DNA of 41,052 nucleotides from CAYNQN01 sp964530525 (GTDB lineage Bacteria; Actinomycetota; Acidimicrobiia; Acidimicrobiales; Acidimicrobilacustridaceae): NCBI GenBank assembly GCA_964530525.1, contig CAZHBH010000012.1, forward strand, positions 1-41,052. Reading direction: 5' to 3'. A program made the translations under genes and the position numbers. Positions 23,708 to 33,991 of the stretch are shown in pieces. How positions within the stretch are numbered: the stretch's first letter is position 1; each line of letters starts with the position of its first letter. The notes under the pieces were generated by a model. That model saw only the letters and a list, made by a program, of their open reading frames with translations. It searched no databases and was not told the DNA's origin.

Positions 23708-25048
23708 CTAGCGGCTGGCGAGCAGCTCGGCCACGAGGAAGCCGAGGTCGAGCGACTGGCGAGCGTTGAGCCGGGGGTCGCAACTCGTGAAGTAGGCATC
23801 GGGCAGGTCGCCGTGGTCGATGTCGTCGGAGCCGCCGAGGCACTCGGTGACGTTGTCGCCCGTGAGCTCGAGGTGCAGGCCCCCAGGCCAGGTGCCGAGC
23901 GAGCGGTGCACCCCGAAGTAGTGCTCGATCTCGGTGAGGATGGTGTCGAACCGGCGGGTCTTGAGGCCGCCGTCGCTGGTGAAGGTGTTGGCGTGCATGG
24001 GATCGCACATCCACAGCACGGGGTGGCCCGCTTCGCGCACGGCCTCGATGAGGGGAGGTAGGGCGTCGGTGACGCGGTCGGCCCCCATGCGGCTGATGAG
24101 CGTCAGCCGCCCCGCCTGGCGGTCGGGGTCGAGCGTGTCGCACAGCCACAGCAGGTCGTCCACCGAGGTGGCCGGGTCGACCTTGCAGCCCACCGGGTTG
24201 TGGACCCCACGGAGGAACTCCACGTGGGCGCTGCCCCGGGCCTTGGTGCGAGCACCGATCCAGAGCATGTGCGCCGAGCAGTCGTACCACTCGTCGTCGG
24301 CGGTGGAGTCCTGGCGGGCGAGCGCCTGCTCGTACTCCAAGACCAGCGCCTCGTGGCTGGTGAAGAAGTCGACCTGGTGCAGGCTGGGCCCGTCGACCTG
24401 GATGACCTTGAGGAAGCGCAGGGCGGTGTCGATGTTGTTGGCGATGGTCTCGTAGCGGCGGCCCTCGCGGCTCGACTCCACGAACTCCATGTTCCACTTG
24501 TGCACGGCGGCCAGGTCGGCGAACCCGCCCTGGGTGAAGCCACGGAGCAGGTTGAGGGTGATGGCGGCCTGCTCGTACGCCTGCAGGATGCGCTGGGGAT
24601 CGGCGGCCCGGGCCTCGGGGGTGGGCGCCACGCCGTTCACCATGTCGCCCCGGTAGGAGGGGAGCACCACGCCGTCGACCGTCTCGGTGGGCGAAGAGCG
24701 AGGCTTGGCGTACTGGCCGGCCACCCGGCCGATCTTCACCACGGGCACGCCGGCCGAGTACGTGAGCACCACGGCCAGCTGGAGGATGGTCTTGAGGCCG
24801 TCCCGCACGCGGTCGGCCGAGAAGCCCTCGAAGCTCTCTGCGCAGTCGCCCGCCTGCAGCACGAAGGCCTCGCCGGCGGCAGCCTTGGCCAGCTCGGCAC
24901 GAAGCACCCTGGCCTCACCCGCGTAGATGAGCGGGAGCCGGGTGGCTAGCTCCTTGGACACCTCTTCCAGGTGGTCCTCCGGCCAGTCGGGCCGCTGGTC
25001 CACCGTGAAGCTGCGCCAGGACGAAGGCGTCCATTCAGCGACTGCCAT
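23708..25048 (-). CDS. aroG: 3-deoxy-D-arabino-heptulosonate 7-phosphate synthase, class II
   Basis: This 446-residue enzyme condenses PEP with erythrose 4-phosphate in the first step of the shikimate pathway. It is the class II (plant/Mycobacterium) type: LQAGDCAESFEGFSADRVRDGL, KIGRVAGQYAKPRSSP, LPSYRGDMVNG, NMEFVESS, DFFTSHEALVLEYE, MLWIGARTKARGSAHVEF, NPVGCKVDP, LISRMGA, WMCDPMHANT and CDPRLNARQSLDL. The metal-binding Cys (AGDCAE), His (MHANT), Glu (HLELTGDN) and Asp (SCDPRLN) are all present. It is slightly shorter than the mycobacterial enzyme, mainly at the N-terminus. TAGCAT 9 nt upstream of the ATG suggests a leaderless transcript. Confidence 0.93.
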   Translation of the reverse strand: MAVAEWTPSSWRSFTVDQRPDWPEDHLEEVSKELATRLPLIYAGEARVLRAELAKAAAGEAFVLQAGDCAESFEGFSADRVRDGLKTILQLAVVLTYSAGVPVVKIGRVAGQYAKPRSSPTETVDGVVLPSYRGDMVNGVAPTPEARAADPQRILQAYEQAAITLNLLRGFTQGGFADLAAVHKWNMEFVESSREGRRYETIANNIDTALRFLKVIQVDGPSLHQVDFFTSHEALVLEYEQALARQDSTADDEWYDCSAHMLWIGARTKARGSAHVEFLRGVHNPVGCKVDPATSVDDLLWLCDTLDPDRQAGRLTLISRMGADRVTDALPPLIEAVREAGHPVLWMCDPMHANTFTSDGGLKTRRFDTILTEIEHYFGVHRSLGTWPGGLHLELTGDNVTECLGGSDDIDHGDLPDAYFTSCDPRLNARQSLDLGFLVAELLASR

Positions 25049-25057
25049 GGGTCTTCA

Positions 25058-25063
25058 ATGCTA
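25058..25063 (-). promoter_or_regulatory. -10 box (TAGCAT, minus strand) for the DAHP synthase gene
   Basis: On the minus strand TAGCAT is followed by 9 nt and the ATG at 25048, leaving little or no leader. Confidence 0.45.
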
Positions 25064-25179
25064 ACCCGCTCTCCGGGCGGCCCATCAGCGGGTTGCGGGC
25101 CCCCTCGCCGGTCCCGCGGGATCGCTCCGGTGGCCGGGGCCCTGCGGTTGCAAGGGGCCTGCCCGGCCTGGGGGGCCGG

Positions 25180-25185
25180 TACTCT
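25180..25185 (+). promoter_or_regulatory. -10 box (TACTCT) of a leaderless promoter for purD
   Basis: TACTCT is followed by 6 nt and the ATG at 25192. Confidence 0.5.
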
Positions 25186-25191
25186 TCGGGC

Positions 25192-26556
<1,365 letters not shown>

Positions 26557-26640
26557 GCGCTGCTGGTCGAGGGCCGGCGTGGGGGCTGGTTACCACTCTC
26601 AGAAGGTGCACCGCCCGACCGTGGCTGGTTGGCTGATCGG

Positions 26641-27546
26641 GTGAGCTCGCACCACCACGACGCCCTGGACCACGGCAGCGATGGCTCGCTGAGCGTCCGG
26701 CGCCTGTGGGGCGTGGCCACCCTGAACGTGGCCCTGGGCGTGGCCCAGCTGATGGGGGGCCTGGCGTTCGCCTCGGTGGCGCTGCTGGCCGACACGTTGC
26801 ACCAGGCCATCGACGCCGTGGGCCTGGTGATCAGCGCGGTGGCGCTCACCTTGGCGGCCAGGCCCGCCACCCGCAGGCGCACCTTCGGCTGGGGTCGCGC
26901 CGACGCCCTGGGAGCACTGGTGAGCGGCCTGGTGCTGGCGGCCTCCACCGTGTGGATCGTGTGGGAGTCGGTGGAGCGCCTCGGTTCGCCTGCCGAGGTG
27001 GACGGCTGGGGAGTGGTGGCGCTGGGCGTGGCGGGAGCGCTCATCAACGGCGGTAGCGCGAGGTTCCTGGGGCGCAGCCACGAGCTGTCGGTGAGAGCCG
27101 CCCGCCTGCACCTGCTCACCGACATGGCCGGTTCGCTGGGCGTGGTGTTGAGCGGGTTGGTGGTGGCGACCACGGGGTGGGACCGGATCGACCCCGTGAT
27201 CTCGCTGCTCATCTCGGCCACGGTGATCTTCGCCACCGTGCGGCTCTTGGTGCGGGCGGCCAACATGCTGCTCGACGCCACGCCGACCGGCATCGACGTG
27301 GCGGAGGTGGAGGCGGCAATGCGCTCGGTGGCAGACGTGACAGACGTGCACCACCTGCACGTGTGGTCGCTGTCGCCCAACGACGTGGCGGTGACCGCGC
27401 ACGTGGAGATGGAGGGCGAGGACGCCACCGTGCACGCCGCCCAGGCGACGGCCCAGGAGATAGAGGCGCTGCTGGCGGAGAGGTTCGGCATCACCCACAC
27501 CACGGTGCAGGTGGAGTGCCACGCCTGCGAGGCGCCCGACCACTGA
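26641..27546 (+). CDS. Cation diffusion facilitator (CDF) metal exporter
   Basis: This membrane protein of about 301 residues has six helices and exports divalent metals, usually Zn2+, in exchange for protons. It has a His-rich start (SSHHHDALDH), helix 2 with ALLADTLHQAIDAVG and helix 5 with HLLTDMAGS. Both carry HxxxD, the two-His-two-Asp transport site of ZitB/CzcD-like proteins. The cytoplasmic C-terminal domain has DVHHLHVWSLSPNDVAVTAHVEM and ends with CHACEAPDH, possible extra metal ligands. GTG 26641 and TTG 26629 are both possible starts. It stands alone, with no regulator gene next to it. Confidence 0.88.
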   Translation: MSSHHHDALDHGSDGSLSVRRLWGVATLNVALGVAQLMGGLAFASVALLADTLHQAIDAVGLVISAVALTLAARPATRRRTFGWGRADALGALVSGLVLAASTVWIVWESVERLGSPAEVDGWGVVALGVAGALINGGSARFLGRSHELSVRAARLHLLTDMAGSLGVVLSGLVVATTGWDRIDPVISLLISATVIFATVRLLVRAANMLLDATPTGIDVAEVEAAMRSVADVTDVHHLHVWSLSPNDVAVTAHVEMEGEDATVHAAQATAQEIEALLAERFGITHTTVQVECHACEAPDH

Positions 27547-27600
27547 ACCCTCGCGGCAACCCAGCACGCTCGGCCGCCGCGCGACCTGGGACTTCGTCGG

Positions 27601-27656
27601 GCCGCTCCTAGACGGCCGCTCCTAGACGGTGGGGCCTAGACGGTGAGGCCTAGGCC
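27601..27656. repeat. Four 14-bp tandem repeats between the CDF and P450 genes
   Basis: GCCGCTCCTAGACG occurs twice exactly (27601-27614, 27615-27628), followed by two diverged copies (GTGGGGCCTAGACG and GTGAGGCCTAGGCC, to 27656). All have a CTAG core. They lie between two convergent genes, 14 bp beyond the P450 stop. Confidence 0.85.
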
Positions 27657-27669
27657 CGAAGGGGCTTCG

Positions 27670-28917
27670 TCAGGAGATGGGGCCCAGTGGGGCGGTGGGC
27701 GTGAAGCGCACCTTCATGTGGTTCACGCCGTTGATGAAGTCGCTGCGCATGCGCACGGGCTCTCCCACCACCTCCAGGTCCGGAAGGCGGGTGATGACCT
27801 CTCGCACCATGGCCTTGATCTCGACCCTGGCGAGGTTGGCACCGAGGCAGTAGTGCTCGCCGCCGCCCCCGAAGGTGAGGTGGTCGTTGGGGTTGCGGGT
27901 GATGTCGAACTTGAAGGGGTCGTCGAAGACGTCCTCGTCGAAGTTGGCCGACATGTAGTACACGACCACCTTGTCGCCGGCCTTGATCTCCTGGCCGCTC
28001 AGCACGGTGTCGCGGGTGGCGGTGCGGCGGAAGTTGTGGATGGAGGTACCCCACCGCAGGAACTCCTCCACGGCGGAGTCCCACAGGGAGGGGTCGTCGA
28101 TGAGGGCCTGGCGCGCCTCGGGGTGGTCGATGAGCGCACGGATGCTGTGCGTGATGAGGTTCCTCGTGGTCTCGTTGCCGGCCACGGCCAGGATCACGAA
28201 GAACATGTCGAGCTCTTCGGTGGTGAGCCTCTCTCCCTCCACCTCGGCGTGCACCAGCACCGAGAGGATGTCGTCGAGCGGCTCGGCCCGGCGCTTCTCG
28301 ACCAGCTCGTCGCAGTAGGCGTAGATCTGGGCGGCGGCGATCTCGCCGGCCTCGGGCGTGTTCTGCCAGTAGGGGTCGTCGAAGCCCACCATGGTGTTGG
28401 TCCAGTCGACGATCTGCTTGCGGTCCTCGGCGGGCACGCCGATCATGTCGCAGATCACCTGGGCGGGCATCTCGGCGGAGACCTCGGCGACCAGGTCGAT
28501 CTCGCCCTTCTCGCACACGGCGTCGACGATGTCCTGGGCGCGCTGCTCGATCTGCTCTTCGAGCATGCGGATCATGCGGGGGGTGAACCCCCGGTTCACC
28601 AGGCGCCGGTAGCGGTTGTGCTTGGGCGGGTCCATGTTGAGCAGCGTGAGGCGCATCACCGCCAGCGCCTCGGGGGTGGGGTCGGCGATGAAGGTGCCCA
28701 TCGCCTCCGACGAGTAGGTGTCGGTGTCGCGGCTCACGGCCCGCACGTCGGCGTGCTTCGTGACCGCCCAGAAGCCCGGGGCCTTCTGGGTCTGCAGGTC
28801 GTGCCAGTAGACGGGGGCCACCCGCCTCAGCAGCTCGAAGTCCTCGTGGGGGACCGCTGTGGACCAGCTGTCCTCCATCAGGTCAATGCTCGCGAGGTCG
28901 CTGTCGACTAGCGCCAT
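27670..28917 (-). CDS. Cytochrome P450 (CYP125/CYP142-like)
   Basis: This soluble bacterial P450 has 415 residues. The I-helix motif is FFVILAVAGNETTRNLITHSI (oxygen-activating AGNET), the ExxR motif is EEFLRW, and the heme loop is FGGGGEHYCLGANLAR with the Cys ligand. LNMDPPKHNRYRRLVNRGFTP is the C-helix region, and the pattern as a whole resembles mycobacterial CYP125/CYP142-type steroid or alkane oxidases. The ATG at 28917 follows AAGGACG. The frame is open upstream to 29052, but the extension is not conserved-looking. Redox partners are not in the window. The gene diverges from an MMPL transporter, and an inverted repeat lies between them. Confidence 0.88.
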   Translation of the reverse strand: MALVDSDLASIDLMEDSWSTAVPHEDFELLRRVAPVYWHDLQTQKAPGFWAVTKHADVRAVSRDTDTYSSEAMGTFIADPTPEALAVMRLTLLNMDPPKHNRYRRLVNRGFTPRMIRMLEEQIEQRAQDIVDAVCEKGEIDLVAEVSAEMPAQVICDMIGVPAEDRKQIVDWTNTMVGFDDPYWQNTPEAGEIAAAQIYAYCDELVEKRRAEPLDDILSVLVHAEVEGERLTTEELDMFFVILAVAGNETTRNLITHSIRALIDHPEARQALIDDPSLWDSAVEEFLRWGTSIHNFRRTATRDTVLSGQEIKAGDKVVVYYMSANFDEDVFDDPFKFDITRNPNDHLTFGGGGEHYCLGANLARVEIKAMVREVITRLPDLEVVGEPVRMRSDFINGVNHMKVRFTPTAPLGPIS

Positions 28918-28969
28918 CGTCCTTGTTCCCCTCTTCCCCTGTCCCCGTTGGCTCGTCCCGGTCCCGAAG

Positions 28970-28991
28970 GTTCCAGCTCCTCCGCTGGAAC
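28970..28991. promoter_or_regulatory. Operator-like inverted repeat between P450 and MMPL genes
   Basis: GTTCCAGC-TCCTCC-GCTGGAAC is a perfect 8-bp inverted repeat with a 6-bp spacer. It lies just downstream of a possible P450 -10 box (TACGGT on the minus strand, 28998-29003), overlapping the predicted transcription start, a good place for a repressor such as a TetR-type protein. No regulator gene is adjacent. Confidence 0.45.
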
Positions 28992-29035
28992 GGGCCCACC
29001 GTAGCGCCAGATGGCGACGTGTCGTACCTCGGTCG

Positions 29036-29041
29036 TAGGGT
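29036..29041 (+). promoter_or_regulatory. Candidate -10 box (TAGGGT) for the MMPL gene
   Basis: TAGGGT lies 18 nt before the GTG at 29060 (12 nt before TTG 29054), so any leader would be very short. Confidence 0.35.
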
Positions 29042-29059
29042 TTCTGGCACACCTTGCCA

Positions 29060-31408
29060 GTGTTCCCCCAGCTCCGGGAGACCCCCTTGTTCGCTCGCCT
29101 CGGATCCCTCTGCTACCGCCGCCGCCTCGTCGTGGTCCTGGCCTGGCTCTTCGCGCTCGTCGTGGTGGGCGTCGTCGGGGGAGCGGTGGGCACCAGCTAC
29201 CGCTCTGAGTTCACCCTGCCCGACGTGGAGAGCCGCAGGGGCTTCGAGATCCTCGAGGAGGGCTTCGGCGGCCAGGGCACCGGCGAGACCGGCTCGATCG
29301 TGTTCCGCAGCGACGAGCCGGTCACCTCTCCCCAGGTGCAGACGGCCATGGAGGGTTTCTTCGCGGACGTGAGCTCCATCGAGGGCGTCACCGTGCGCAG
29401 CCCGTACGAAGAGGGCAACGAGATGCAGATCTCCGTCATCGGGGAGCGTGCCGGGCACATCGCCTACGCGCCCGTGGAGCTGCCGCCGGGGCTGTCGGTG
29501 GAGGAGGCGATGGCCCTCGGCGACGACATCAAAGAGGTCATGCCCCAGGTGGAGGGGGTGCAGATAGAGCTGGGCGGCGCCATCTTCGGCGAGTTCGAGG
29601 CCCCCTCGTCGGAGATCCTCGGCCTGGCGTTCGCCATCGTCATCTTGATCCTGGCGTTCGGCTCGGTGCTCGCCATGGGCCTGCCCATCGGCGTGGCGCT
29701 GTTCGGCATCGGCATCGGCTCCATGGTGGTGGGCCTGCTCTCGCAGGTGATGGTGATGCCCGACTTCGCCACCACCCTCGGGATCATGATCGGCCTGGGG
29801 GTGGGCATCGACTACGCCCTGCTGATCGTCACCCGCTTCCGGGAGAACATGCACAACGGCCACACCGTGGGCGAGTCGGTGGCCATCGCCATCGACACAG
29901 CGGGCCGAGCCGTGCTGTTCGCCGGCACCACCGTGGTCATCTCTCTGCTGGGGATGCTCATCATGGGGATGAGCTTCGTGAGCGGCATAGCGGTCGGGGC
30001 TGCAGCCGTGGTGTCGGTGACGGTGGCGGCCTCGCTCACCCTGCTCCCGGCGCTGCTGGGCTTCGCCGCCGCCCGGGTGGAGGTGACCCGTTGGCGAGGG
30101 CTGGTAGCGGCCGGCTTCGTTGCGCTCGCGCTGGCGGGTGCGGGCCTGGCGATCCCCACGCTGGTGTACGTCGGCCTCCCCTTGGCGGTGCTGGTGGTGC
30201 TCGCCAGCTTCGCGGTGCGCCCCCTGCGCAAGGAGGTGAGGATGCGCGCCCGGCGCCCGCTCCAGCAGACCACCGCATACCGCTGGAGCCGGTTCGTACA
30301 GCGCAACCCGTGGTCGGGGCTGCTGTTCGGCGTGGTGCTGCTGGGGGTGCTCGCCCTGCCCGTGTTCGGCATGAGGCTGGCCTTCGCCGACGAGGGCAAC
30401 TACGCACCCGAGACCACCACCCGCAAGGCCTACGACCTGCTGGCAGAGGGCTTCGGCCCAGGGTTCAACGGGCCCCTGCTGCTGGTGAGCGAGGTGCCGC
30501 AGGGCGCTGGCACCGCCGACATCGAGGCCGTCACCGGGGCCCTGGAGGCGGCCGAGGGCGTGGCCTTCGTGTCGCCCGCTCTCCCCAACGACCCCGAAGC
30601 TCCCACCGCCGTGATGTGGCGGCTCATCCCCACCACCGCCCCGCAGGACGAGGCCACCACCGCCCTGGTGGAGACGCTGCGCTCCGACGTGCTCCCCGCG
30701 GCTGCGGGCAGCTCGGGCCTGGACGTGGCGGTCACCGGGAACGTGGGGATCCTGGTGGACTTCTCGGACTACCTGGCCCAGCGCCTTCCGTGGTTCCTCG
30801 CCGCCGTGCTGGGCCTCTCGTTCCTCTTGCTGATGGTGGTCTTCCGGTCGCTGCTGGTGCCGCTCAAGGCCGTGATCATGAACCTGCTCTCCATCGGTGC
30901 GGCCTACGGCGTTCTCGTCGCTGTCTTCCAGTGGGGCTGGGGCAGCGACATCACCGGCGTGCAGCCCGCCCCCATCGAGCCGTTCATGCCGATGATGCTG
31001 TTCGCCATCGTGTTCGGCCTCTCGATGGACTACGAGGTGTTCCTGCTGTCGCGCATCAAGGAGGAGTGGCACCGCACGGGCGACAGCCGCACCTCGGTCG
31101 CCGACGGCCTGGCGGCCACGGCCAGGGTGATCACAGCGGCCGCCGCCATCATGGTGTTCATCTTCGGGAGCTTCCTGCTGGAGGGCGACCGGGCCATCAA
31201 GCTCGCCGGCCTCGGGCTGAGCGTGGCGATCCTGCTGGACGCCACCGTGGTGAGGATGCTCCTGGTGCCGGCCACGATGGAGCTGCTGGGCGACCGCAAC
31301 TGGTGGCTGCCCCGCTGGCTCGATCGCATCATCCCCACGATCAACGTGGAGGGTGACGCCGAGAACCTCGACGAGGACGTCGAGAAGGAGCTCGAAGCCG
31401 TCACGTGA
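29060..31408 (+). CDS. MMPL-family RND transporter
   Basis: This membrane protein of about 782 residues has the duplicated MMPL layout: a first helix (RRLVVVLAWLFALVVVG), a large extracytoplasmic domain to about residue 185, a five-helix bundle with IGLGVGIDYALLIVTRFRE (proton-relay GxDY motif), a second extracytoplasmic domain, and a second bundle with IVFGLSMDYEVFLLSRIKEEW. These proteins export lipids or siderophores using the proton gradient. It is shorter than the mycobacterial MmpL proteins and closer to YdfJ-type MMPL. GTG 29060 or TTG 29054 may be the start. The stop overlaps the start of the next gene (GTGA), so the two are coupled. Confidence 0.87.
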   Translation: MFPQLRETPLFARLGSLCYRRRLVVVLAWLFALVVVGVVGGAVGTSYRSEFTLPDVESRRGFEILEEGFGGQGTGETGSIVFRSDEPVTSPQVQTAMEGFFADVSSIEGVTVRSPYEEGNEMQISVIGERAGHIAYAPVELPPGLSVEEAMALGDDIKEVMPQVEGVQIELGGAIFGEFEAPSSEILGLAFAIVILILAFGSVLAMGLPIGVALFGIGIGSMVVGLLSQVMVMPDFATTLGIMIGLGVGIDYALLIVTRFRENMHNGHTVGESVAIAIDTAGRAVLFAGTTVVISLLGMLIMGMSFVSGIAVGAAAVVSVTVAASLTLLPALLGFAAARVEVTRWRGLVAAGFVALALAGAGLAIPTLVYVGLPLAVLVVLASFAVRPLRKEVRMRARRPLQQTTAYRWSRFVQRNPWSGLLFGVVLLGVLALPVFGMRLAFADEGNYAPETTTRKAYDLLAEGFGPGFNGPLLLVSEVPQGAGTADIEAVTGALEAAEGVAFVSPALPNDPEAPTAVMWRLIPTTAPQDEATTALVETLRSDVLPAAAGSSGLDVAVTGNVGILVDFSDYLAQRLPWFLAAVLGLSFLLLMVVFRSLLVPLKAVIMNLLSIGAAYGVLVAVFQWGWGSDITGVQPAPIEPFMPMMLFAIVFGLSMDYEVFLLSRIKEEWHRTGDSRTSVADGLAATARVITAAAAIMVFIFGSFLLEGDRAIKLAGLGLSVAILLDATVVRMLLVPATMELLGDRNWWLPRWLDRIIPTINVEGDAENLDEDVEKELEAVT

Positions 31409-33969
31409 TCCCGGGTCCGATGGGCAAGGTCTCCCTCCGGGGGATCGGCGCCCATCGCTTCCGCCTGGTCTCGACCATGGCGGCGGTGCTCCTGGGCGTG
31501 TCGTTCATGTGCGGCACCGCCATCCTCGGCGACACCGTGCGCGCCAGCTTCGACGACGTGTTCGCCGAGGTCTACGGACGAATTGACGTGGTGGTGCGCA
31601 GCGACCGCCAGCTCGGCGACGGCTTCGGTGCCCGGCGCGACCGGATGGACGGCGTGGTCCTCGAGCAGCTCTCGAGCGTGCCGGGGGTGATGGCAGCGGA
31701 AGGGGAGGTGGAGGGCACCCTGCGGATCCTCGACTCGCGAGGCGAGCCCATGTACAACCCGCAGGCGGGCCCGCCAGCGCTGGGGCTGAACTGGTTGGAG
31801 GTCGGCGAGCTGAACCGCTGGGCGCTGGTGGACGGGCGCCCCCCGGCGGGCCCTGGCGAGATCGTGCTCGACGAGCGCAGCGCGGCCGACGGCGGATACC
31901 AGGTGGGCGACGAGGTGGGGCTGGTGGTGCGGTCCGGCCGAGTGGACGCCCGGTTGGTGGGCATCGCCAACTACGCGGGCATAGAGAGCTACTCGGGCTC
32001 GCCCGCCGTGCTGGCCACCACCCCGGTGGCCCAGGAGCTGGTGGGCGAGGTGGGTCGCTTCGAGTGGATCAGCGTGGTCGCCGAGAGGGGCACCGATGCC
32101 GCAGCGCTGGCGGAGGAGGTGGACGAGCTCGGCCTGGAGGGCGTGGAGGTGCTGACGGGAGAGAGCTTCGTGCAGGAGCGCCAGGACCTGTTCGGCGAGT
32201 TCGTTACCCTCTTCACCCAGCTCATCGGCGCCTTCGGCCTCATAGCCCTGTTCGTGGGCGCGTTCATCATCTACAACACGTTCACGATCATCGTGGCCCA
32301 GAGGCTGCGCGAGCTGGCCCTGCTGCGCGCCGTGGGAGCTACCAGGCGCCAGGTGATGGGCTCGGTGGTGACAGAGGCGGCGATGGTGGGGCTGGCGGCC
32401 GCAGCCCTGGGGGTGGTGGCCGGCGTCGGCGTGGCGCAGCTGCTGCGGGTGCTCATCGAGGCGTTCGGCTTCCCTCTGCCCGACACCGCTCTGGAGGTGG
32501 TGCCCGCCCGATTCGTGCTGCCGGTGGTGCTGGGCCTGGTTATCACGGTGGCCGCCGCGCTGGTGCCCGCCTGGAGGGCTGCACGAACCCCTCCGGTGGC
32601 GGCCCTTCGCTCCGCCGCCATGGATCGCACCCGGTACGTGCGCCTGCGGGTGGCGGTGGCAGCGGGGTTCTTCGTGGCAGCGGCCCTGCTCGTGGCGCGG
32701 GGCCTGGGGATGCAGAGCGACCTGGCGGTGGGGGTGGTGGTGCTGGCGGCCGTGCCGGCCATCGTGGGGTTGGCCGTGGTCGGTCCGGTGCTGGTGCCAC
32801 CCGTGGTGGGCGTGCTCGGTGCTCCGCTGCCTCCCGTCACCGGGGTGAGCGGGACGCTCGCCCGGCGCAACTCGGTGCGCAACCCCGCGAGGACCTCGGC
32901 CACGGCGTGCGCCCTCGTGATCGGCATCAGCCTGGTGTGCACGGTGGCCGTGGCGGCCGCCTCGCTCTCGTCGACCGTCAGCCGCACGGTGGATCGGACC
33001 ACCTTCGGCGACCTGGTGGTGGTGGGCGGCGGTGGAGGACCCGGGGTGCCCGCCTCGGTGGCCGACGAGCTGGGGGACGTGCCGGGCGTGGCGCTGGCCA
33101 CCGGGGTGCGGGCGGGGCCCGTGAGCATCGAGGGCCGGTCGCACTTCGCCTTGGCGGTCGACCCGGTGGCGGTGGGCTCTGTGGTGGACCTGGAGGTGAC
33201 GGAGGGGTCGCTGGAGCGGCTGGGGCGCGGCGCGATCGCCGTGGCGAGGGTGCAGGCGGAGGCCGACGGCCTCTCGCTGGGCGACCGGGTGAGGGTGGGG
33301 TTCCTCACCACCGGAGAGCACGACATGGAGGTGGTGGCGCTCTACGACAGGGCGCTCACGCGGCGTGGCGAGTACGTGATGTCGCACGAGGCCTGGGACG
33401 CGAAGGTGCCTCCTGCGCTCCGGTCGGACTGGCGAGTGGTGGTGCAGGCCGAGCAGGGAGCGTCTGTCGACGACGTGCGGGGCGCGGTGGTCGAGGCCGT
33501 CGCCGACCTACCGACCCTCGAGGTGCTCGACGTGGCCCAGTACAGGGACCGCCAGACCGGCCAGGTGGTGGAGCGCATCTCGTACCTCTACGCCCTGCTG
33601 GGCCTGGCGCTGGTGATCGGGCTGCTGGGGATCGTGAACACGCTGCTGCTGTCGGTGCACGAGCGCACCAGGGAGATCGGCCTGCTGAGGGCCGTGGGCG
33701 CTCAGCGCTCGCAGCTCGGCTCGGCGGTGCTCCAGGAGGCGGGTGTGATCGCAGCGCTGGGAGCCGTCACGGGTGTGCTGCTGGGCGTGGGCCTGGGTTG
33801 GGCGATGGTGCAGACCCTGCAGTTCGACGAGGAACTGGTGTTCGCGGTGCCGGGGTGGTCGTTGCTCGCCATCGGCGCCGGCTCGTGCGTTGCCGGCGTG
33901 GTCGCCGGCCTCTACCCCGCCTGGAGGGCGGGCCGCCTCGAGGTCCTCTCGGCCGTGGCCTACGAGTGA
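31405..33969 (+). CDS. FtsX/MacB-type ABC transporter permease (two-domain)
   Basis: This 854-residue membrane protein has two FtsX units. Each has a periplasmic region and a core helix set: first MacB-like region about 40-260, then FGLIALFVGAFIIYNTFTIIVAQRLRELALLRAVGATRRQVMGSV; a second core near the C-terminus (GLALVIGLLGIVNTLLLSVHERTREIGLLRAVGAQRSQLGSAV). LRAVGA is the ATPase-contact motif. It looks like a LolCE/MacB-type extraction or export permease. No LolD/MacB-type ATPase gene is seen near it, so the partner must be elsewhere. The start is a GTG overlapping the MMPL stop. Confidence 0.87.
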   Translation: MIPGPMGKVSLRGIGAHRFRLVSTMAAVLLGVSFMCGTAILGDTVRASFDDVFAEVYGRIDVVVRSDRQLGDGFGARRDRMDGVVLEQLSSVPGVMAAEGEVEGTLRILDSRGEPMYNPQAGPPALGLNWLEVGELNRWALVDGRPPAGPGEIVLDERSAADGGYQVGDEVGLVVRSGRVDARLVGIANYAGIESYSGSPAVLATTPVAQELVGEVGRFEWISVVAERGTDAAALAEEVDELGLEGVEVLTGESFVQERQDLFGEFVTLFTQLIGAFGLIALFVGAFIIYNTFTIIVAQRLRELALLRAVGATRRQVMGSVVTEAAMVGLAAAALGVVAGVGVAQLLRVLIEAFGFPLPDTALEVVPARFVLPVVLGLVITVAAALVPAWRAARTPPVAALRSAAMDRTRYVRLRVAVAAGFFVAAALLVARGLGMQSDLAVGVVVLAAVPAIVGLAVVGPVLVPPVVGVLGAPLPPVTGVSGTLARRNSVRNPARTSATACALVIGISLVCTVAVAAASLSSTVSRTVDRTTFGDLVVVGGGGGPGVPASVADELGDVPGVALATGVRAGPVSIEGRSHFALAVDPVAVGSVVDLEVTEGSLERLGRGAIAVARVQAEADGLSLGDRVRVGFLTTGEHDMEVVALYDRALTRRGEYVMSHEAWDAKVPPALRSDWRVVVQAEQGASVDDVRGAVVEAVADLPTLEVLDVAQYRDRQTGQVVERISYLYALLGLALVIGLLGIVNTLLLSVHERTREIGLLRAVGAQRSQLGSAVLQEAGVIAALGAVTGVLLGVGLGWAMVQTLQFDEELVFAVPGWSLLAIGAGSCVAGVVAGLYPAWRAGRLEVLSAVAYE

Positions 33970-33991
33970 TGCGCCTCAGCTGAGGCGCATC
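33968..33991. terminator. 24-bp perfect palindrome across two convergent stop codons
   Basis: GATGCGCCTCAG followed directly by CTGAGGCGCATC forms a perfect palindrome. It contains part of the permease stop and the stop of the SGNH gene (33976-33978). There is no T-run on either side, so termination by this hairpin would be atypical, but its position between convergent genes fits a shared bidirectional element. Confidence 0.5.
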
